A stretch of 64,000 bases of DNA from Limnohabitans sp. Jir72. Its GTDB lineage: Bacteria > Pseudomonadota > Gammaproteobacteria > Burkholderiales > Burkholderiaceae_C. Made by a program: the position numbers and the translations under genes. The stretch covers positions 124,001 to 188,000 of the forward strand of contig NZ_NESC01000007.1 in NCBI RefSeq assembly GCF_003063575.1, in the 5' to 3' direction. Position 1 is the first letter of the stretch. Each line of letters opens with the position of its first letter. Below are positions 9,146 to 18,396 of this stretch, piece after piece. The notes under the pieces were generated by a model, which searched no databases, was not told where the DNA came from, and was given only the letters and a program-made list of their open reading frames with translations.

Positions 9146-10885
9146 TTAGGGGTTAGACCCGAGCGCAGTGAGCGCAGCCAAAGCATGCTGCGCCGCCAAA
9201 TAGGCAAACACCAAACCGGGCCCAATCGTGATGCCGGGGGCCGGGTAGACGCCACCCATGATGGAGTTCATGTCGTTGCCCACGGCATACAAACCTTCAA
9301 TCGCCTGGCCTTGTGCATTGAGCACCTGCGCATGTTCGTTGGTCTGCAGGCCTTGCGCCGCGCCAATGTCGCCAGGGTAGAGCTTGACGGCGTAGTAAGG
9401 GCCTTCGCTCATCTCGCCCAAGTTGGGGTTGCGGCCGCCGGCTGCGGCGTCGCCAATGTTTTGCTGATAGGCCGTCTCGCCGCGCTGGAACTGGGTGTCC
9501 ACACCGGTTCGGGCAAAGGCGTTGTTGTCGGCCACCGCTTGGGCCAAGCCCTCGGCCGAGATGCCCAGCTTGTCCGCCAACGCTTGCAAGCTGTTGCCTT
9601 CAGTCAGGTAGCCATCGGCCAGAAACGGTGCCAGCCCTTTGCCACCGGGGCGCACCATGCCCATGCCGTATTGGCGCAAGGCTTTGGCATCGGCCACCAT
9701 GTAAGCGGGAACGGCTTGCTGGGCCGCCTGCATGCCCAGCGCAAACAGGTGGTACGAAGTGCTCTCGTTCACAAAGCGCTCTCCAGCCTGGTTGACGGTG
9801 ATCATGCCGGGCTTGGCGCGGTCCATCACAAAGTGCGGGAACACAGCCGTGCTGCCGTCGGCGCGTTGGCGCAAAGACACCGGTGCCCAGAAGGCCGGGC
9901 TTTGTGCGCCCTGCCCTTCAACGGCGCCCAAGCCCCGCGACAAAGCGAGAGCCTCGCCAGTGTGGCCAGGCGCGGCTGGGCACCACTCGGCGGGAACGCC
10001 AGGCAACTTCTGAGCACGCAAAGCCGGGTCGCGGTTAAAGCCCCCACTGGCCAACACCACGCCACGCTTGGCCAGCACGCGCGCCTTGCCGGTGGCGCTG
10101 CTCAAACGCACGGCCACCACGCGGCCTTTGTCGTCACGCTCAAGTGCATCGACCGAGGTCTTGAGCGCCAAGGTCGCCGTGCCTTGCTTGGACAAGGCAT
10201 GCAGCAAGTGGCCCACCAAGGCGTTGCCCATCACCAAACGCGTGCCGCGGGCATGCGTCAGGCGATCGCGCAGATGCCGCCACAGGATGCTGACCGAATG
10301 CTTGAGCGAAGCCCAAGACTTCGTCATGGCCAGCAAGTGGTTGATGTCGGTGCGGTCCACCATCATGCCGCCGAGCACAGTGAATTCAGGAATCGGCGGG
10401 CGCAGCAGCGGGAACAATTCGCCCAGCAAGCGGCCATCGAAAGGCACGGGCTCCAGCGCACGGCCATTCAAGGTCGAGCCAGGCAAATCGCTGATGTAGT
10501 CCGGGTGCTTGGGGTAAGGACGGAACCTCACTGGGGTCTGCGCTTCGATTTTGGCCACGGCCTCGGGACCGCTCTTCAAAAAGGCGTCACGCAAGGCCGC
10601 TGGCGCTTGCGAGCCCACAGCATGGTTCAGATAAGTCGTCACATCGGCCAGGGTGTCGCTGGGGTTGACTGCTGAACCGTGGTGCGTGCCCGGCACCCAA
10701 GTGGTGCCCGCCGACCAGGCGGTGGTGCCGCCCACAAATTCGGTGCGCTCGACCACCAGCACCTTCGCGCCGTCTATGGCGGCAAACACCGCCGCCGACA
10801 AACCCGCACCGCCCGCACCGATGACCACCAGGTCAAATTCGGCACCGTCTTTCAAACCATCCAGACCGTTCTTCAGAACTTGCAT
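9146..10885 (-). CDS. FAD-dependent oxidoreductase, 3-ketosteroid dehydrogenase/fumarate reductase flavoprotein family
   Basis: Flavoenzyme of 579 residues. The N-terminal FAD-binding motif is LVVIGAGGAGLSAAVFAA (about residues 20-37), followed by ERTEFVGGTTAWSAGTTWVPG. A second strand GVVLASGGFNRDP is near residue 285, and the C-terminal FAD segment is NSIMGGVYPAPGITIGPGLVF. This family removes or adds hydrogens across ring C-C bonds (for example 3-ketosteroid 1-dehydrogenase). It lies 1 bp after the shikimate-dehydrogenase-like gene. It is a paralogue of the flavin domain at 13703. Steroid specificity should not be assumed. Confidence 0.88.
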   Translation of the reverse strand: MQVLKNGLDGLKDGAEFDLVVIGAGGAGLSAAVFAAIDGAKVLVVERTEFVGGTTAWSAGTTWVPGTHHGSAVNPSDTLADVTTYLNHAVGSQAPAALRDAFLKSGPEAVAKIEAQTPVRFRPYPKHPDYISDLPGSTLNGRALEPVPFDGRLLGELFPLLRPPIPEFTVLGGMMVDRTDINHLLAMTKSWASLKHSVSILWRHLRDRLTHARGTRLVMGNALVGHLLHALSKQGTATLALKTSVDALERDDKGRVVAVRLSSATGKARVLAKRGVVLASGGFNRDPALRAQKLPGVPAEWCPAAPGHTGEALALSRGLGAVEGQGAQSPAFWAPVSLRQRADGSTAVFPHFVMDRAKPGMITVNQAGERFVNESTSYHLFALGMQAAQQAVPAYMVADAKALRQYGMGMVRPGGKGLAPFLADGYLTEGNSLQALADKLGISAEGLAQAVADNNAFARTGVDTQFQRGETAYQQNIGDAAAGGRNPNLGEMSEGPYYAVKLYPGDIGAAQGLQTNEHAQVLNAQGQAIEGLYAVGNDMNSIMGGVYPAPGITIGPGLVFAYLAAQHALAALTALGSNP

Positions 10886-10886
10886 C

Positions 10887-11693
10887 TCAGGCCCCCATCA
10901 AAAATTCAACCATCAGGTCTTTCACCTGCGCAAACATCTCAGCGCCTGTGAGGGTGTGACAACCCAACGCCCGCGCAGCGGCAATCATCGGCGTCACAGC
11001 GGGCACGGTGATCACGCAGCCCACCCACATGTCCGCTGTGAAGCGGCTCACATCGATCGGGTGCGGATCGCCCGCTTTCATGCCGATCGGTGTGGCGTTG
11101 ATGGCGATGTCAAAACCTGTGGGGTCGCTGCTGCCTGTGACCACGCGGCAGGGGCCCAGCGAGGCCAGGCGCTGCACCAAGGCGTCGCGCCGGGCCGTGT
11201 CTTCGTCGTGAATGGCCAGCTCGCGCACACCGCCCGTGGCCAGCGAATACGCAATGGCCGAACCGGCACCGCCTGCGCCCACCAACAAAGCTTTTTGACC
11301 TTGCAAGCTGCAGCCCTTGAGCGCCAATGCTTTCACATAGCCCATGCCGTCGAACATGTCGCCGTGCCAGCTGCCATCGGGGTTGCGGCGCAAGGTGTTG
11401 ATGGATTTCAAAAACGCGCCGCGCTCTGAGGTGGTGGCGCACAGGTCAAAGTAAGCGAACTTGTGCGGGACCGTGACGATGATGCCGTCCACGTTTTTGC
11501 ACAGCGACACGCCAGCTGTCCAGACCGCCAGATCGGCCGGGGCCACATGGGCTGGGATGCACAGCGCATTGAGCCCTGCGGCCTGAAAAGCTTGGCTCAC
11601 ACCCGTGGGTGATTTGACCTGGGCGATCGGGTCGCCCACGATGAAATGGATGCGCGAGGCACCGTCGAGGTTCAAGGGCTGTGTCGGGTTCAT
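10887..11693 (-). CDS. Shikimate dehydrogenase-like oxidoreductase (divergent, probably catabolic)
   Basis: 268-residue AroE/YdiB-type protein. The N-terminal substrate domain has VGDPIAQVKSPTG (instead of the usual SKSP), the catalytic lysine in VTVPHK near residue 72 and the aspartate in GDMFDGMG. The NAD(P) fold GAGGAGSAIAYSLATGG is near residue 131. It differs from the canonical aroE at 43963. It is the first gene of a leftward group with the flavin dehydrogenase and liv genes, so oxidation of quinate/shikimate-like acids is plausible rather than aromatic amino acid synthesis. Confidence 0.82.
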   Translation of the reverse strand: MNPTQPLNLDGASRIHFIVGDPIAQVKSPTGVSQAFQAAGLNALCIPAHVAPADLAVWTAGVSLCKNVDGIIVTVPHKFAYFDLCATTSERGAFLKSINTLRRNPDGSWHGDMFDGMGYVKALALKGCSLQGQKALLVGAGGAGSAIAYSLATGGVRELAIHDEDTARRDALVQRLASLGPCRVVTGSSDPTGFDIAINATPIGMKAGDPHPIDVSRFTADMWVGCVITVPAVTPMIAAARALGCHTLTGAEMFAQVKDLMVEFLMGA

Positions 11694-11715
11694 GGCCGCG
11701 ATGATACATAAAAAC

Positions 11716-11728
11716 GGAATTTGATTCC
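11716..11728. promoter_or_regulatory. Palindrome in divergent promoter region
   Basis: GGAATTTGATTCC is a 5-3-5 inverted repeat in the 104-bp AT-rich gap between two divergent genes (starts at 11693 and 11798). A related half (TTTCC, 11742-11746) follows. It is a candidate operator for the IclR product encoded at 12856; the assignment is inference. Confidence 0.45.
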
Positions 11729-11797
11729 ATTTTTGAATTTATTTCCAAAAATCAATATACTTGCGCCATTGAAACCCCTGCCACCCTGCAAAGCCCC

Positions 11798-12859
11798 ATG
11801 CAAAAGTTCCCTCTGGCCGTGATTGGCGCTGGCGTGATTGGCCGGACGCACATCGAGCGCATCCTGAAAACACCCGAGTTCGCTCTGGTGGGCGTGGCCG
11901 AGCCGGGCGCGGCCGGTCGCCAGTGGTGCGCCGAGCGAAACGTCCCCACCTTTGCAAACCACCAAGCCCTGCTGGAAGCCACCCAGCCCCAAGGCGTGGT
12001 GATCGCCACGCCCAACGCCACGCATGTGGAAGTGGCCGCCGACTGCATGGCGCGCGGCCTGGCGGTGCTGATCGAAAAGCCGGTGACCGACACCCTGGCC
12101 GCTGCCGAGCGGCTGATCCAGATCGCGCAAGACACGGGCGTGCCGGTGCTGGTGGGTCACCACCGCCGCCACAACCCGATCTTGCAAAGGGCTCGCCAAA
12201 TCGTGGCGGACGGTCGCTTGGGCCAAGTGCTCAGCGCCAACGTGATGGCCAATTTTTACAAGCCCGCGGCTTACTTCGACGTGGCCTGGCGCCGCCAAGC
12301 CGGCGGCGGGCCGGTGCTGATCAACCTGATCCACGACATCGACATGCTGGTGTTTTTGCTCGGCGACGTGCGCGCGGTGCAAGGCTGCTTGTCCAGCGCG
12401 GTGCGCGGTTTTGAAGTGGAAGACACCGGCTCGGCCTTGTTCGAGTTTGCATCTGGCACGCAAGCCGTGATGACGGTCTCGGACACCGCCGTCTCGCCCT
12501 GGTGCTGGGATTTTTGTGCGGGCGAGCAAAGCCAATACCCACGTCAGAACGTGCAGTCGCACTTTTTGTCGGGCACGCAAGCCTCGCTGTCACTGCCCGA
12601 TCTGGCGCTGTGGCGCTACGAGGGTGAGCGCCACTGGCACCACGAAATGATGCGCGAGCAAAGCCGGGTACACGAGATCGATGTGTACGTGCAACAGCTG
12701 CGGCATTTCCGCGCAGTGGCCGAGCGGCGCGAAACCCCCATCTGCTCGGCCTTGGACGGCTGGCGCACTTTGCAAGCCACTTTGGCCCTGCTGCAAGCGG
12801 CGCGCACCGGTCAACGTCAAACCTGCCCGGCCTTCACGGCATCAAGGAATCCCACATGA
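11798..12859 (+). CDS. Gfo/Idh/MocA family oxidoreductase
   Basis: NAD(P)-dependent dehydrogenase of 353 residues. The Rossmann motif VIGAGVIGRTHIERI lies at the N-terminus, and the family motif EKPVTD at about residue 93 contains the key lysine. The C-terminal half carries the GGGPVLINLIHDIDMLVFLLG segment with the usual H..D pair. It is divergent from the shikimate-dehydrogenase-like gene and overlaps the IclR gene by 4 bp. It could oxidise a polyol or cyclitol-like hydroxyl; the substrate is unknown. Confidence 0.88.
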   Translation: MQKFPLAVIGAGVIGRTHIERILKTPEFALVGVAEPGAAGRQWCAERNVPTFANHQALLEATQPQGVVIATPNATHVEVAADCMARGLAVLIEKPVTDTLAAAERLIQIAQDTGVPVLVGHHRRHNPILQRARQIVADGRLGQVLSANVMANFYKPAAYFDVAWRRQAGGGPVLINLIHDIDMLVFLLGDVRAVQGCLSSAVRGFEVEDTGSALFEFASGTQAVMTVSDTAVSPWCWDFCAGEQSQYPRQNVQSHFLSGTQASLSLPDLALWRYEGERHWHHEMMREQSRVHEIDVYVQQLRHFRAVAERRETPICSALDGWRTLQATLALLQAARTGQRQTCPAFTASRNPT

Positions 12860-13689
12860 GCGGCGTACTCGAACGAACTTTGAGCATCCTCGAATTGCTC
12901 TCACAACACGGCGAAGGCCTGGAACTGGCGGCCATTGCCGACCGGCTGGACATTCCCCGCAGCGGCACGCACCGCCTGCTGACCGACCTGGTGCGCCTGG
13001 GCTATGTGCGCCAGACACGCGGGCACGGCGACTACCTGTTGACGACCAAGCTGGTCTCCATGGGCCTGAGCTACCTGAGCAACAGCGGCATCGTGGACAT
13101 TGCCCAGCCCCTGCTCAACCGCCTGGCCGAGGTTTCTGGCGAGCTGGTGCGCTTGTCGGTGGTCGACGGCGAGCGCCTGACCTGGGTGGCCCGCGCCCAA
13201 GGCGCGCGCCAAGGCTTGCGCTATGACCCCGACATGGGCAGCGATGCGCGCTTGTCGTGCTCGTCCTCGGGCTGGGCCTTGCTGTCGACGCTCAGCGATG
13301 ACGCGGCCCTGGCCTTGGTGGCCAAACAAGGTCTGGGCCAGCCGGAACAGTTCGGCCCTGCCGCCCCCACCAGCTTGCAAGCCGTGATGGAGGCCGTGGC
13401 CCAAACCCGCGAGCGCGGCTACAGCCTGACCACCGACACCTACACCGCCGGCCTGTCGGCCATGTCCGCACCCGTGCGCTTTGCGGGTCAGCCTGCGTTT
13501 GGCGTGCTGACGATTGCTGGCCCCACCGTGCGCTTCACGGCCGAAAAAATGGCCGAGCTCGCGCCCGAACTGCTCAGCATTGCGCAACAGCTGGCCGCGT
13601 CCAGCGGCGCGTCACCCTTCTTCAGCCTCACGGCCGAGACCGGCAGCGCCGCGCCCACCGATGGGCGCAAGCCGATCTACGCGGTGTGA
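12856..13689 (+). CDS. IclR-family transcriptional regulator
   Basis: 277-residue regulator. The N-terminal winged helix (about 3-65) reads LERTLSILELLSQHGEGLELAAIADRLDIPRSGTHRLL; the C-terminal IclR effector domain covers about 80-250, with RLSCSSSGWALLS and YTAGLSAMSAPVRFAG. It is coupled to the upstream oxidoreductase by an ATGA overlap. IclR proteins such as PcaU and PobR bind GTTCGAT-type palindromes, matching the site at 9107-9143, so it is the likely local regulator. Confidence 0.9.
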   Translation: MSGVLERTLSILELLSQHGEGLELAAIADRLDIPRSGTHRLLTDLVRLGYVRQTRGHGDYLLTTKLVSMGLSYLSNSGIVDIAQPLLNRLAEVSGELVRLSVVDGERLTWVARAQGARQGLRYDPDMGSDARLSCSSSGWALLSTLSDDAALALVAKQGLGQPEQFGPAAPTSLQAVMEAVAQTRERGYSLTTDTYTAGLSAMSAPVRFAGQPAFGVLTIAGPTVRFTAEKMAELAPELLSIAQQLAASSGASPFFSLTAETGSAAPTDGRKPIYAV

Positions 13690-13702
13690 TGCGCGCAAGC
13701 CG

Positions 13703-16111
13703 ATGAACGCTACAACGCCTTCAACCGAACACTGCGACCTGCTGGTGGTGGGCTCCGGCGCGGGCGCACTGTCTGCGGCCGTCACCGCCGCGCACCTGGG
13801 CATGAAAGTGATCGTGGTCGAGAAAGACCCGCAATACGGTGGCACCACCGCATGGTCGGGCGGCTGGATGTGGGTGCCGCGCAATCCGCTGGCGGTCGAA
13901 GCGGGCCTGGTCGAACGCATCGAAAAACCGCTGTCTTACCTGCGCCGCGAACTGGGCGAGAAATTTAACGAGTCCCGCGCCCTGGCCTTTCTGAAGAACG
14001 GCCCACGCATGGTCGAGTTTTTCAGAAAGAACACCGCGCTGCAGTTCATCGACGGGAACGCGATTCCCGACTTTCACGGCCACACCATCGATGCGGCCAC
14101 CGGTGGCCGCTCGATCTGCGCGGCCCCGTTTGACGCCCGCCAACTGGGCGATCGCCTGCACGATCTCAAGCCCCCGCTGCACGAGACCACCTTGTGGGGT
14201 ATGGGCATCGCCTCGGGTGCGGAGCTGCGGCATTTTTTGAATGCGCTGCACCAACCCGCCTCGTTCTGGCACGTCGCCCAACTGCTGCTGCGCCATGGGC
14301 GTGACCTGCTGGTGCACCGCCGGGGCACGCGACTGGTCAACGGCAATGCCTTGATCGGCGGGCTGGCCAAGTCCGCCTTGGATCTGGGCGTTCAAATTCG
14401 CGTGAACAGCCCGGCCTTGCGTTTGCTGCAAAGCGAAGGCCGCGTGACGGGTGCCCTAGTCCAAACGCCGGAGGGTGAAGTCCATTTCCAAGCCCGCTGC
14501 GGCGTGGTGTTGGCCACCGGCGGCTTTCCACACGACCCAGCCCGCAAACAGCAATTGCTGCCGCATGCACCCACGGGCCAAGAGCACTGGTCGGCGGGCA
14601 ACCGGGGCAACACGGGCGACGGCCTGCGCTTGGGCGAATCCGCAGGCGGCGTGGTGGCGAGCGACCTGGTGCAAGCGGCGGCATTGGCCCCCGTGTCTTT
14701 GGTGCCCCGCCAGGACGGCAGCGTGGCGCACTTTCCGCACCTGATCGAGCGCGCCAAGCCCGGCCTGATCGCCGTCACAGCCAAGGGTTTGCGCTTTGCC
14801 AACGAGGCCAATTCGTACCACGACTTCATGCAAGGCCTGCTGGCCGCGACACCGGCCGATCACAAGCCTGAGGCCTGGTTGGTTTGTGACCACGCCTTCA
14901 TCCGCTACTACGGTCTGGGCGCGGTCAAACCTGCGCCCATGCCGCTCGGCCCTTGGCTGAAAAACGGCTATCTGAAACGCGGTCAAACTTTGAAAGAATT
15001 GGCTGACGCTTGCGGCATCGACGCCCAAGCCCTGCAAGCCACGGTGCAGCGCTACAACGCCTTGGCGCAAGACGGCAAGGACCGCGACTTTGGCAAAGGC
15101 GAAACGCCCTACAACCGCATCCAAGGCGACGCCATCAACGCCACACGACGCGGCCTGCGCAACCCCTGCATGGGTCCCATCGAACGCGGCCCGTTTTATG
15201 CCGTCAAAGTCGTGATGGGCAGCTTGGGCACCTTCGCCGGTTTGCGCGTGAACGACCACGCCCAAGTCACCGACGCCCAAGGCCAGGCCATCCCCGGCCT
15301 GTATGCCGGAGGCAATGACCTCAGCAGCATGATGGGCGGCCATTACCCGGCCGGCGGCATCACGCTGGGCCCCGCCATGACCTTTGGTTTCATCGCCGCA
15401 CACCACGCCGCAGGACGCGATCCGGCTGCCACTTGTGAATACCCGATCACCCACACATCAACCGACACCTCGAAAGAAAACACCATGTACTACGAACTCG
15501 CCACCATGAACCTGCCCTTTGGCACCGCAGGCCAAGCCGCCACCCACGTGCAGGCCTTTGCCACGGCGCCTGAGGCCCAAGGCGAACTGCTGGGCTGCTG
15601 GTTCACCGACATCGGCGTGCTCAACCAGATGATCGTGCTGCGCGGCTTTGCCACATTGGACGCTTTGCAGGCCGAACGCGAACGCACCCAGCAAAGCGCC
15701 AGCCCATTCGGCTGCGGCGAGATTTTCCAGACGCTGGAGCAACACAGCTACAAAGGCTTCCCCTGGATGAAACCCGTGCGCCCCAGCGCCGAAAGTGGCA
15801 TCACTGGCCCGGTCTATGAAATCCGCACCTACGGCATCAAAACCGGCGGCGTGCAGCCCACCATCGACCTGTGGGAGCAGTACGTGCCCGCCCGCGACAA
15901 GCTCTCGCCTTGCGTGGTGGCCATGGTCGCGCTGGACGGCCCGCTGCGTTTCACCAACATCTGGGCCTACGACAGCCTGAACGCCCGCAGCCAGATCCGC
16001 GGCGAAGCCGTGGCCCAAGGCATCTGGCCGCCCAAAGGCGGCCCGGCGCACTTGACGACGAACATGGTCTCGACCATCGCCATGCCCACGGCGGTGTCGC
16101 CACTGAAGTAA
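13703..16111 (+). CDS. FAD-dependent dehydrogenase fused in frame to a NIPSNAP-like domain
   Basis: One open frame of 802 residues. Residues 1-594 form a flavin dehydrogenase like the 9146-10885 product: LLVVGSGAGALSAAVTAAHLG, GGTTAWSGGWMWVP, GVVLATGGFPHDP, LSSMMGGHYPAGGITLGP. Residues 595-802 form a NIPSNAP-type dimeric alpha-beta barrel protein beginning MYYELATMNLPFGTAG. The junction at 15485 looks like an old gene start: ATG preceded by GAAAG and a short linker without conserved residues. The second domain may therefore also be translated alone. Start 13703 follows the IclR stop by 13 bp. Loss of a stop codon or a real fusion are both possible. Confidence 0.82.
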   Translation: MNATTPSTEHCDLLVVGSGAGALSAAVTAAHLGMKVIVVEKDPQYGGTTAWSGGWMWVPRNPLAVEAGLVERIEKPLSYLRRELGEKFNESRALAFLKNGPRMVEFFRKNTALQFIDGNAIPDFHGHTIDAATGGRSICAAPFDARQLGDRLHDLKPPLHETTLWGMGIASGAELRHFLNALHQPASFWHVAQLLLRHGRDLLVHRRGTRLVNGNALIGGLAKSALDLGVQIRVNSPALRLLQSEGRVTGALVQTPEGEVHFQARCGVVLATGGFPHDPARKQQLLPHAPTGQEHWSAGNRGNTGDGLRLGESAGGVVASDLVQAAALAPVSLVPRQDGSVAHFPHLIERAKPGLIAVTAKGLRFANEANSYHDFMQGLLAATPADHKPEAWLVCDHAFIRYYGLGAVKPAPMPLGPWLKNGYLKRGQTLKELADACGIDAQALQATVQRYNALAQDGKDRDFGKGETPYNRIQGDAINATRRGLRNPCMGPIERGPFYAVKVVMGSLGTFAGLRVNDHAQVTDAQGQAIPGLYAGGNDLSSMMGGHYPAGGITLGPAMTFGFIAAHHAAGRDPAATCEYPITHTSTDTSKENTMYYELATMNLPFGTAGQAATHVQAFATAPEAQGELLGCWFTDIGVLNQMIVLRGFATLDALQAERERTQQSASPFGCGEIFQTLEQHSYKGFPWMKPVRPSAESGITGPVYEIRTYGIKTGGVQPTIDLWEQYVPARDKLSPCVVAMVALDGPLRFTNIWAYDSLNARSQIRGEAVAQGIWPPKGGPAHLTTNMVSTIAMPTAVSPLK

Positions 16112-16115
16112 ACCC

Positions 16116-16925
16116 ATGACACGCATCTACTCCCTCGCCTACCTGAGCTCGCACCGCTGCACACCCGCACAAGCGATACAAGTCGCCGCGCAAACGGGCT
16201 ACAGTTTTGTGGGCCTTCGCCTGTGGCCCAACGCCGTGGGCGCGCCACAACAGCACCTGTTGGGCCAGCCTGAAGCCCTGCGCGAAACCCTGGCGGCGCA
16301 ACGTGACACGGGCGTGGGCGTGTTCGATCTGGAAATCATCCGCATCGGCGAACAGTTTGACCCTCACACCTGGGACGCGCTGTACGACGCGGGCGCAGCC
16401 CTGAAGGCCAAGGCCATTTTGGTGGCCGGGGACGACGCCAACGAAGCCCGCCTGACCGAGAACTACGCCCACCTGTGCGAAGTCATGAAGCCTTGTGGCA
16501 TGACCGCTGACTTGGAGTTCATGCCCTGGACGGCGGTGAAAGACGCCAACGCTGCGCTGCGCATCGTGCAAGGCGCAGGCAGCCCGGCCAACGCCGGCAT
16601 CTTGGTCGATGCGCTGCATGTGGGCCGGTCCACCACCACACTCGAAGACATCCGCGCCATTCCGCGCGCGTTGTTGCACTACGCGCAAATTTGCGATGCC
16701 CAGGCCGGTCTGAACTTCAGCACCGAAGAAATGGTCCACACCGCCCGCTGCGAGCGCCTGCTGCCCGGCGACGGCACCATCGATGTGCAGGGTCTGTTCG
16801 ACGCCCTGCCCGCCGACTTGCCCGTGAGCGTGGAAGTGGTCAACTTTGGCCGCGAAGCGAACACCTCGGTGCAAGACTGGGCCGCCGAATGCCTGGCCAA
16901 AAGCCGCCCCTTTGTGGAAGCTTGA
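16116..16925 (+). CDS. Sugar phosphate isomerase/epimerase-family TIM-barrel protein
   Basis: 269-residue AP_endonuc_2/xylose-isomerase-like TIM barrel. Probable metal ligands are Glu in DLEFMPW (near residue 135), Asp and His in LVDALHVGRS (near 167), Asp in YAQICDA and Glu in SVEVVNFG (near 239). Members include hydroxypyruvate isomerase, IolE and fungal-type dehydroshikimate dehydratases. It lies 4 bp after the flavin/NIPSNAP gene and ends this rightward operon. A dehydratase or isomerase step on a cyclic acid fits the context but is not proven. Confidence 0.82.
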   Translation: MTRIYSLAYLSSHRCTPAQAIQVAAQTGYSFVGLRLWPNAVGAPQQHLLGQPEALRETLAAQRDTGVGVFDLEIIRIGEQFDPHTWDALYDAGAALKAKAILVAGDDANEARLTENYAHLCEVMKPCGMTADLEFMPWTAVKDANAALRIVQGAGSPANAGILVDALHVGRSTTTLEDIRAIPRALLHYAQICDAQAGLNFSTEEMVHTARCERLLPGDGTIDVQGLFDALPADLPVSVEVVNFGREANTSVQDWAAECLAKSRPFVEA

Positions 16926-17015
16926 AGCGATGTGCCCGCGTTTTGAAAAACTCTCCCGCCTGCCTTTCTTTTTTGGGGCACGCTGGTTCAGCAGTGCTTG
17001 AAAAGTCGGCTCTTG

Positions 17016-17133
17016 TGGGTCGGCGGCTTCAGCCCCGACAAGCCAACCAAGACGCTTGTTCCTGTAGGTCGGCGGCTTTAGCCCCGACAAGCTGCTGTGC
17101 TGCACTGTGTCGGAGCTGAAGCTCCGACCTACA
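17016..17133. repeat. Cluster of three family-A inverted repeats
   Basis: Three copies of a roughly 26-bp element lie in the 273-bp gap at 16926-17198: two forward (17016-17040 and 17063-17089, core GTCGGCGGCTTCAGCCCCGAC) and one related inverted copy (17108-17133, core GTCGGAGCTGAAGCTCCGAC). The third is itself a perfect palindrome around GAGCTGAAGCTC-type arms. On RNA the forward and inverted copies could pair into a hairpin after the TIM-barrel gene. Related copies occur at 18485, 53976 and 62982. Confidence 0.8.
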
Positions 17134-17198
17134 AAAATGAACACCTGGATGCCGGATCGAGTCCGGCATGACAAACGAAAAACATCAAGGAATTCACC

Positions 17199-18359
17199 AT
17201 GGACTTTTCACTCAACGACGAACAAAAAATGATGATCGAAACGGTGCGCCGTTTCATCGCCGAAGAACTTCAGCCTCTCGAAGACGAAGTCGAGGACCAA
17301 GGCTTTTTGGACAACAGCAAAGCGCAAGCCATCCACGACAAAGCCAAGGCCCTGGGCCTGTACGGCATGAACATGCCTGAAGCGCTGGGCGGTGGTGGCC
17401 TGTCCAACATGGACCGCATCCTGTGCGAAGAGCAGTTTGGCCACACCAGCGACATCCTGATCCGCCGAGCCTTTGGCAATGTGTACGAACCCCTGCTGCA
17501 CTGCAAGGGCGAGCAAATTGATCGCTGGCTCAAACCCGCCGTGGCGGGCACACGCACCTGCGCCATCACCATCACCGAATCGGGCGCGGGCTCGGACGCG
17601 GCAGGCATCAAAACCAACGCCAAGAAAAACGACAAGGGCTGGGTGCTCAACGGCACCAAACACTTCATCAGCGATGGCGAGTGGAGCGACTTCTTTTTGG
17701 TGTCGGCCAAGACCGGCGAAAAAGAAATCTCCATGTTCATGGTCGACAAGGGCTTGGCCGGTTTCACCGTGGGCAAGGACCAGAAGATGATGGGCTTGCG
17801 TGGCACGCCGCACCTGGAACTGTTTTTTGACAATGTGCAACTCGAAGACGTCGCCCTGCTGGGCGAAGCGGGCCAAGGCTTCAAGCTGGCCATGGGCGCG
17901 CTCAATGTGGTGCGCCTGGCGCAGGTGGGCGCCCGCGCCGTGGGCAAGGCCACGCATGTGTGTGAGCTGATGCTGAACTGGGCCAATGAGCGCAAGCAGT
18001 TTGGCACCAAGATCGGTGACTTCCAGATGGTGCAGCAGATGATCGCCGACAGCGTGATCGAGATCAACGCCGCCCGTTGGATGGTCTACCACGCCGCCTG
18101 GATGCTGGACCAAGGCATGGACGCACGCGAGCAGATCGCCATGGTCAAGGTGCACGCCGCAGAAACTTTGGGCCGCGTGGTAGACCGTGCGGTGCAGGTG
18201 TTTGGCGGTATGGGCTTTTGCAAGGAGCTGTCCATCGAGCGCTATTACCGCGACGCCCGCATCTACCGCATCTACGACGGCACCAGCGAGATCCATCGGG
18301 GTGTGATCGCCAAGAGCGCGATGAAAAAAGGCGCTGTGCTGTTTGATGTGAACCGCTGA
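17199..18359 (+). CDS. Acyl-CoA dehydrogenase family protein
   Basis: FAD enzyme of 386 residues that introduces a double bond next to a CoA thioester. The N-terminal helical domain is followed by CAITITESGAGSDAAGIKTNA (flavin and substrate contacts near residue 125), the middle barrel with KHFISDGEWSDFF and the C-terminal helical domain with RKQFGTKIGDFQMVQ and VQVFGGMGFCKELSIERYYRDARIYRIYDGTSEIHRG. The usual catalytic Glu position (YEGT) is Asp here (YDGT), as in some subfamilies. A clear ribosome site AAGGA precedes the ATG. It probably works with the CoA-transferase at 18714. Confidence 0.93.
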   Translation: MDFSLNDEQKMMIETVRRFIAEELQPLEDEVEDQGFLDNSKAQAIHDKAKALGLYGMNMPEALGGGGLSNMDRILCEEQFGHTSDILIRRAFGNVYEPLLHCKGEQIDRWLKPAVAGTRTCAITITESGAGSDAAGIKTNAKKNDKGWVLNGTKHFISDGEWSDFFLVSAKTGEKEISMFMVDKGLAGFTVGKDQKMMGLRGTPHLELFFDNVQLEDVALLGEAGQGFKLAMGALNVVRLAQVGARAVGKATHVCELMLNWANERKQFGTKIGDFQMVQQMIADSVIEINAARWMVYHAAWMLDQGMDAREQIAMVKVHAAETLGRVVDRAVQVFGGMGFCKELSIERYYRDARIYRIYDGTSEIHRGVIAKSAMKKGAVLFDVNR

Positions 18360-18396
18360 CCTTTCCGGTGCATCGGCTTTTGTGCCACACCGGGGG

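Noticed and set aside
13514..13702. 63-codon extension before the flavin dehydrogenase
   Set aside because: It overlaps the 3' end of the IclR gene in another frame and has no conserved residues; the start at 13703 gives the normal FAD-binding N-terminus.
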